Below, piece after piece: positions 7,098-9,175 of a stretch of DNA of 9,175 bases (its first letter is position 1; each line of letters starts with the position of its first letter). Origin of the DNA: Ramlibacter sp. GTDB taxonomy: Bacteria; Pseudomonadota; Gammaproteobacteria; Burkholderiales; Burkholderiaceae_C. The DNA lies in the NCBI GenBank assembly GCA_028292185.1, contig JAQGMT010000074.1, positions 1-9,175 of the forward strand. The letters run 5' to 3'. Under the pieces are notes generated by a model. That model was given only the letters and a program-made list of their open reading frames with translations, searched no databases and was not told where the DNA came from. The position numbers and the translations under genes are program-made.

Positions 7098-7183
7098 TCC
7101 CTCCCCCTTCGGGGGAGGGCAGGGGTGGGGCAGTGTCGTGGCGCGCGTGCCCCCACCCTAACCCTCCCCCGAAGGAGGAGGGA
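7098..7183. terminator. Large inverted repeat, probable bidirectional terminator
   Basis: Arms 7098-7130 and 7151-7183 are 33 nt each and complementary at 29 positions, with a 20-nt spacer. Each arm also folds alone: 7099-7107 pairs perfectly with 7111-7119 around a TTC loop, and 7162-7170 pairs with 7174-7182 with one mismatch. It lies between the convergent ends of htpX (stop 7086) and the oxidoreductase (stop 7185), so it would stop transcription from both sides. The G/C-run style resembles dispersed palindromic repeats common in proteobacterial genomes. There is an A-rich stretch (AAGAAAAAC) at 7187-7195 but no proper T-tract on the htpX side. Confidence 0.7.
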
Positions 7184-7184
7184 A

Positions 7185-8822
7185 CTAAGAAAAACTCAGC
7201 GCCACCGCCTCGCCGACGCGGATGCCGTCCACACCTGCCGACAAAATCCCGCCCGCATAACTCGCGCCTTCACCGGCCGGGTACAGGCCGCGCACGTTCA
7301 AGCTCTGGTAGTCCTCGCCGCGCGTGATCTTCAGCGGCGATGAGGTGCGGGTCTCGACGCCGGTCAGCACCGCGCCGGGCATGTCGAAGCCCTTGATCTT
7401 TCGGCCGAAGGCGGGCAGCGCTTCACGCAAAGCTTCGATGGCATAGCCGGGCAGGGCTTCCTGCAGGTCACCGAGATTCACACCCGGTTGGTACGAGGGC
7501 TCGACGTCGCCGAGCTGCGTCGAGGCTCTGCCAGAGAGAAAGTCCCCAAGCAGCTGGCCGGGCGCTTTGTAGTTGCTCCCGCCCATGACGAACGCCCGCG
7601 ACTCCAGCTCGCGCTGCAACGCGACGCCCGCCAGCGGGCCGCCCGGATAATCGCCCGGCTCGATGCCCACCACCATGCCGGCGTTGGCGTTGCGTTCGTT
7701 GCGCGAGTACTGGCTCATGCCGTTGGTGACCACGCGCCCCGGCTCCGAAGTTGCCGCCACCACTGTGCCGCCGGGGCACATGCAAAAGCTGTAGACCGAG
7801 CGCCCGTTGCTCGCGTGATGCACCAGCCGATAGTCGGCCGCGCCCAGCAGTGGATGGCCGGCGTGACGGCCCCAGCGCGCGCGGTCGATCACGCCTTGCG
7901 GATGCTCGATGCGAAAGCCGATCGAGAACGGCTTGGCCTCGAGGAACACGCCGCGCTGGTGCAGCATCTCGAAGGTGTCGCGCGAACTGTGGCCCAGCGC
8001 CAGCACGACGTGGTCGGCGCGCAGCTCGCTGGATTCGCCGGTGGCTTGGTCCAGCACCGTGAGTCCGCGCAATTGCTTGCCTTGCGGCGAGTCCTCGATC
8101 AGCAGGTCGGTTACGCGTTGCTGGAAGCGCACTTCACCGCCCAGCGCGACGATCTGCTCGCGCAGGTTCTCCACCACCTTGACCAGCTTGAAGGTGCCGA
8201 TGTGCGGATGCGCGGCGTAGAGGATTTCCTCGGGCGCGCCGGCCTTCACGAACTCGTTCATCACCTTGCGGCCGAGGTGCCGCGGATCCTTGATCTGGCT
8301 GTACAGCTTGCCGTCCGAGAACGTTCCCGCGCCGCCTTCGCCGAACTGCACATTGCTCTCGGGATCGAGCACGCCTTTGCGCCACAGGCCCCACGTGTCC
8401 TGGGTGCGCTCGCGTACTTTTTTCCCGCGCTCCAGCACGATCGGGCTCAAGCCCATCTGCGCCAGCGCCAGCGCCGCGAAGATTCCGCAAGGGCCGAAGC
8501 CGACGACGATGGGCCGCACCGGCGGCGGCGAAGCCGCTTGCACCGGAGGATGCCAATCCATATCGGGCGTGACGCCGATGTGCGGATGGCCCGGAAACGT
8601 CGCGAGGACTGCTGCTTGCGCGGTGGGATCGGCCAGCGCCACGTCGATGATGTAGACCGCCACCAGGTCGGCCTTGCGCGCGTCGAAGCTGCGCTTGAAC
8701 ACCTGCACTGCGGCGATGTCGTCACGCTGCAAGCCCAGTACGCGCTGTGCAGCAGCCAGCAAGGTGGGCGCGGGTTCTTGCGCTTGGGCCAGCGAGAGCT
8801 TGATTTCGGAGAGACGGATCAT
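7185..8822 (-). CDS. FAD/NAD(P)-dependent oxidoreductase (COG2509-like)
   Basis: 545 aa, flavoprotein dehydrogenase-like, cytoplasmic; substrate unknown. The N-terminal ~100 residues (MIRLSEIKLSL, then VQVFKRSFDARKADLVAVY) are the characteristic extra domain of this family. The dinucleotide-binding motif is VVGFGPCGIFAALALAQMG (106-124), with the strand-2 acid in VLERG (Glu131). FGEGGAGTFSDGKLYS at 160-175 and the C-terminal GLYPAGEGASYAGGILSAG (512-530) complete the FAD site. Start: ATG at 8820-8822 gives the family-typical MIRLSE; ATG 8852 and a longer frame to 8975 add low-complexity sequence from the intergenic region and lack ribosome binding sites. A Cys pair in FCMCPGG is typical of the family. 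The gene ends one nt before the inverted repeat. Confidence 0.92.
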   Translation of the reverse strand: MIRLSEIKLSLAQAQEPAPTLLAAAQRVLGLQRDDIAAVQVFKRSFDARKADLVAVYIIDVALADPTAQAAVLATFPGHPHIGVTPDMDWHPPVQAASPPPVRPIVVGFGPCGIFAALALAQMGLSPIVLERGKKVRERTQDTWGLWRKGVLDPESNVQFGEGGAGTFSDGKLYSQIKDPRHLGRKVMNEFVKAGAPEEILYAAHPHIGTFKLVKVVENLREQIVALGGEVRFQQRVTDLLIEDSPQGKQLRGLTVLDQATGESSELRADHVVLALGHSSRDTFEMLHQRGVFLEAKPFSIGFRIEHPQGVIDRARWGRHAGHPLLGAADYRLVHHASNGRSVYSFCMCPGGTVVAATSEPGRVVTNGMSQYSRNERNANAGMVVGIEPGDYPGGPLAGVALQRELESRAFVMGGSNYKAPGQLLGDFLSGRASTQLGDVEPSYQPGVNLGDLQEALPGYAIEALREALPAFGRKIKGFDMPGAVLTGVETRTSSPLKITRGEDYQSLNVRGLYPAGEGASYAGGILSAGVDGIRVGEAVALSFS

Positions 8823-8992
8823 GTGCTTGCTCGGCCCGTGTTGATCGGGCATGAGAGAGCGGGATGATACGGCGCGCCGCGACCGTCGTGCCACCGGGCC
8901 GCCGGGCCGCCCCAAGGCACGACAGCCCCTCGGGGGGGCAGCGCCGCGGGCTTGCCCGCAAGCGTGGGGGCTCACATATCTTCAGGCGGGCT
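8823..8992. other. GC-rich intergenic region with hairpins
   Basis: 170 bp between the end of the cysteine synthase gene and the start of the oxidoreductase, both minus strand. It holds an 8-bp inverted repeat (8885-8892 with 8916-8923), inside which CCGGGCCG is repeated in tandem (8894-8901, 8902-8909). A second hairpin pairs the GCCCC at 8925-8929 with a GGGGC run ending near 8939. A third is possible at 8946-8959 or 8950-8963. These may terminate cysteine synthase transcription, though there is no T-tract. On the minus strand a TATCAT about 40-50 nt before the oxidoreductase ATG could be a -10 element, with no clear -35. Confidence 0.4.
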
Positions 8993-9001
8993 TCAGGCGG
9001 G
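8980..9001. repeat. 11-bp tandem duplication at a stop codon
   Basis: CTTCAGGCGGG occurs twice in a row at 8980-8990 and 8991-9001. The stop codon of the minus-strand cysteine synthase (8993-8995) lies in the right copy, and the left copy gives a second TCA (TGA on minus) 11 bp further on in another frame. This is probably a slippage product. Confidence 0.8.
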
Positions 9002-9175
9002 CAGGAAGCCTTCGATCGACAGGTAGCGCTCGCCGGTGTCGTAGTTGAAGCAGAGCACGGTGCTGCCGGCCGGCAGCTTCGGCAGATGCTGCGCGACGGC
9101 GGCCAAGGCCGCGCCGGAGGAGATGCCCACCAGGATGCCTTCCTCGCGCGCGGCGCGGCGCGCCATCTCGCGGGC
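8993..9175 (-). CDS. Cysteine synthase family PLP enzyme (C-terminal part)
   Basis: 60 C-terminal residues of a fold-type II PLP enzyme; the 5' part lies beyond the window. The sequence reads EEGILVGISSGAALAAVAQHLP, then a GSTVLCFNYDTGERYLSIEGF ending in LPA. The GISSGAA loop and the (D)TGERYLS ending are typical of O-acetylserine sulfhydrylase/cysteine synthase A and close relatives such as cystathionine beta-synthase. It would make cysteine from O-acetylserine and sulfide with PLP. The active-site lysine lies outside the window. The exact paralogue (cysK or cysM type) cannot be fixed from this fragment. The oxidoreductase lies 170 bp downstream on the same strand. Confidence 0.85.
   Translation of the reverse strand, partial: AREMARRAAREEGILVGISSGAALAAVAQHLPKLPAGSTVLCFNYDTGERYLSIEGFLPA

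Noticed and set aside
7488..8867. 459-codon plus-strand frame opposite the oxidoreductase
   Set aside because: Low-complexity Arg/His/Ala-rich translation without motifs, opposite a confidently identified flavoprotein.
8878..8895. Sigma-54-like promoter on the minus strand (TGGCAC, 5 nt, TCGCG)
   Set aside because: The -24 half is good and GG-GC spacing is right, but the -12 half is poor, it overlaps an inverted repeat, and no enhancer-binding regulator or site is seen.

Overview
The window looks like a chromosomal segment from a high-GC betaproteobacterium, most likely Burkholderiales near the Comamonadaceae. I infer this from the codon use, the protein families, and the GC-rich hairpin style of the intergenic DNA, not from a database match. 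Nothing here looks like a phage, plasmid, IS element, CRISPR array, tRNA or rRNA. Most of it is ordinary core genome; the surprises are in the details.

Left part (1-3529): a truncated haemoglobin gene (minus strand, cut by the window edge) is divergent from a very large regulator (about 1006 aa) that combines an N-terminal XRE helix-turn-helix, a STAND/AAA_16-type ATPase and a long TPR tail. The roughly 180 bp between them carries two pairs of short direct repeats that could be operator sites.

Middle part (3556-7086, all plus strand): pyrC (dihydroorotase), a 20-codon mini-ORF, a NYN-domain nuclease-like gene, a DUF3025 gene and htpX. The first four are tightly packed with ATGA-type or 16-nt overlaps and may share a transcript. 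htpX is set apart by 81 bp containing a good match to a sigma-32 heat-shock promoter, fitting its role as a membrane-protein quality-control protease. The key anomaly is in pyrC: an in-frame TAG at codon 273 splits an otherwise intact, normal-length (344-codon) dihydroorotase, with clear homology continuing in the same frame on both sides.

Right part (7087-9175): htpX converges on a minus-strand FAD-dependent oxidoreductase. The two are separated by a 33-nt imperfect inverted repeat with nested hairpins, a probable bidirectional terminator and possibly a dispersed repeat. Upstream of the oxidoreductase, also on the minus strand, is the C-terminal end of a cysteine synthase-type PLP enzyme, whose stop codon lies inside an 11-bp tandem duplication.

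I see no convincing evidence of a wholly new multi-gene system. The best leads are the interrupted pyrC, the mini-ORF and NYN gene wedged between pyrC and the DUF3025 gene, and the globin/STAND-regulator divergent pair.
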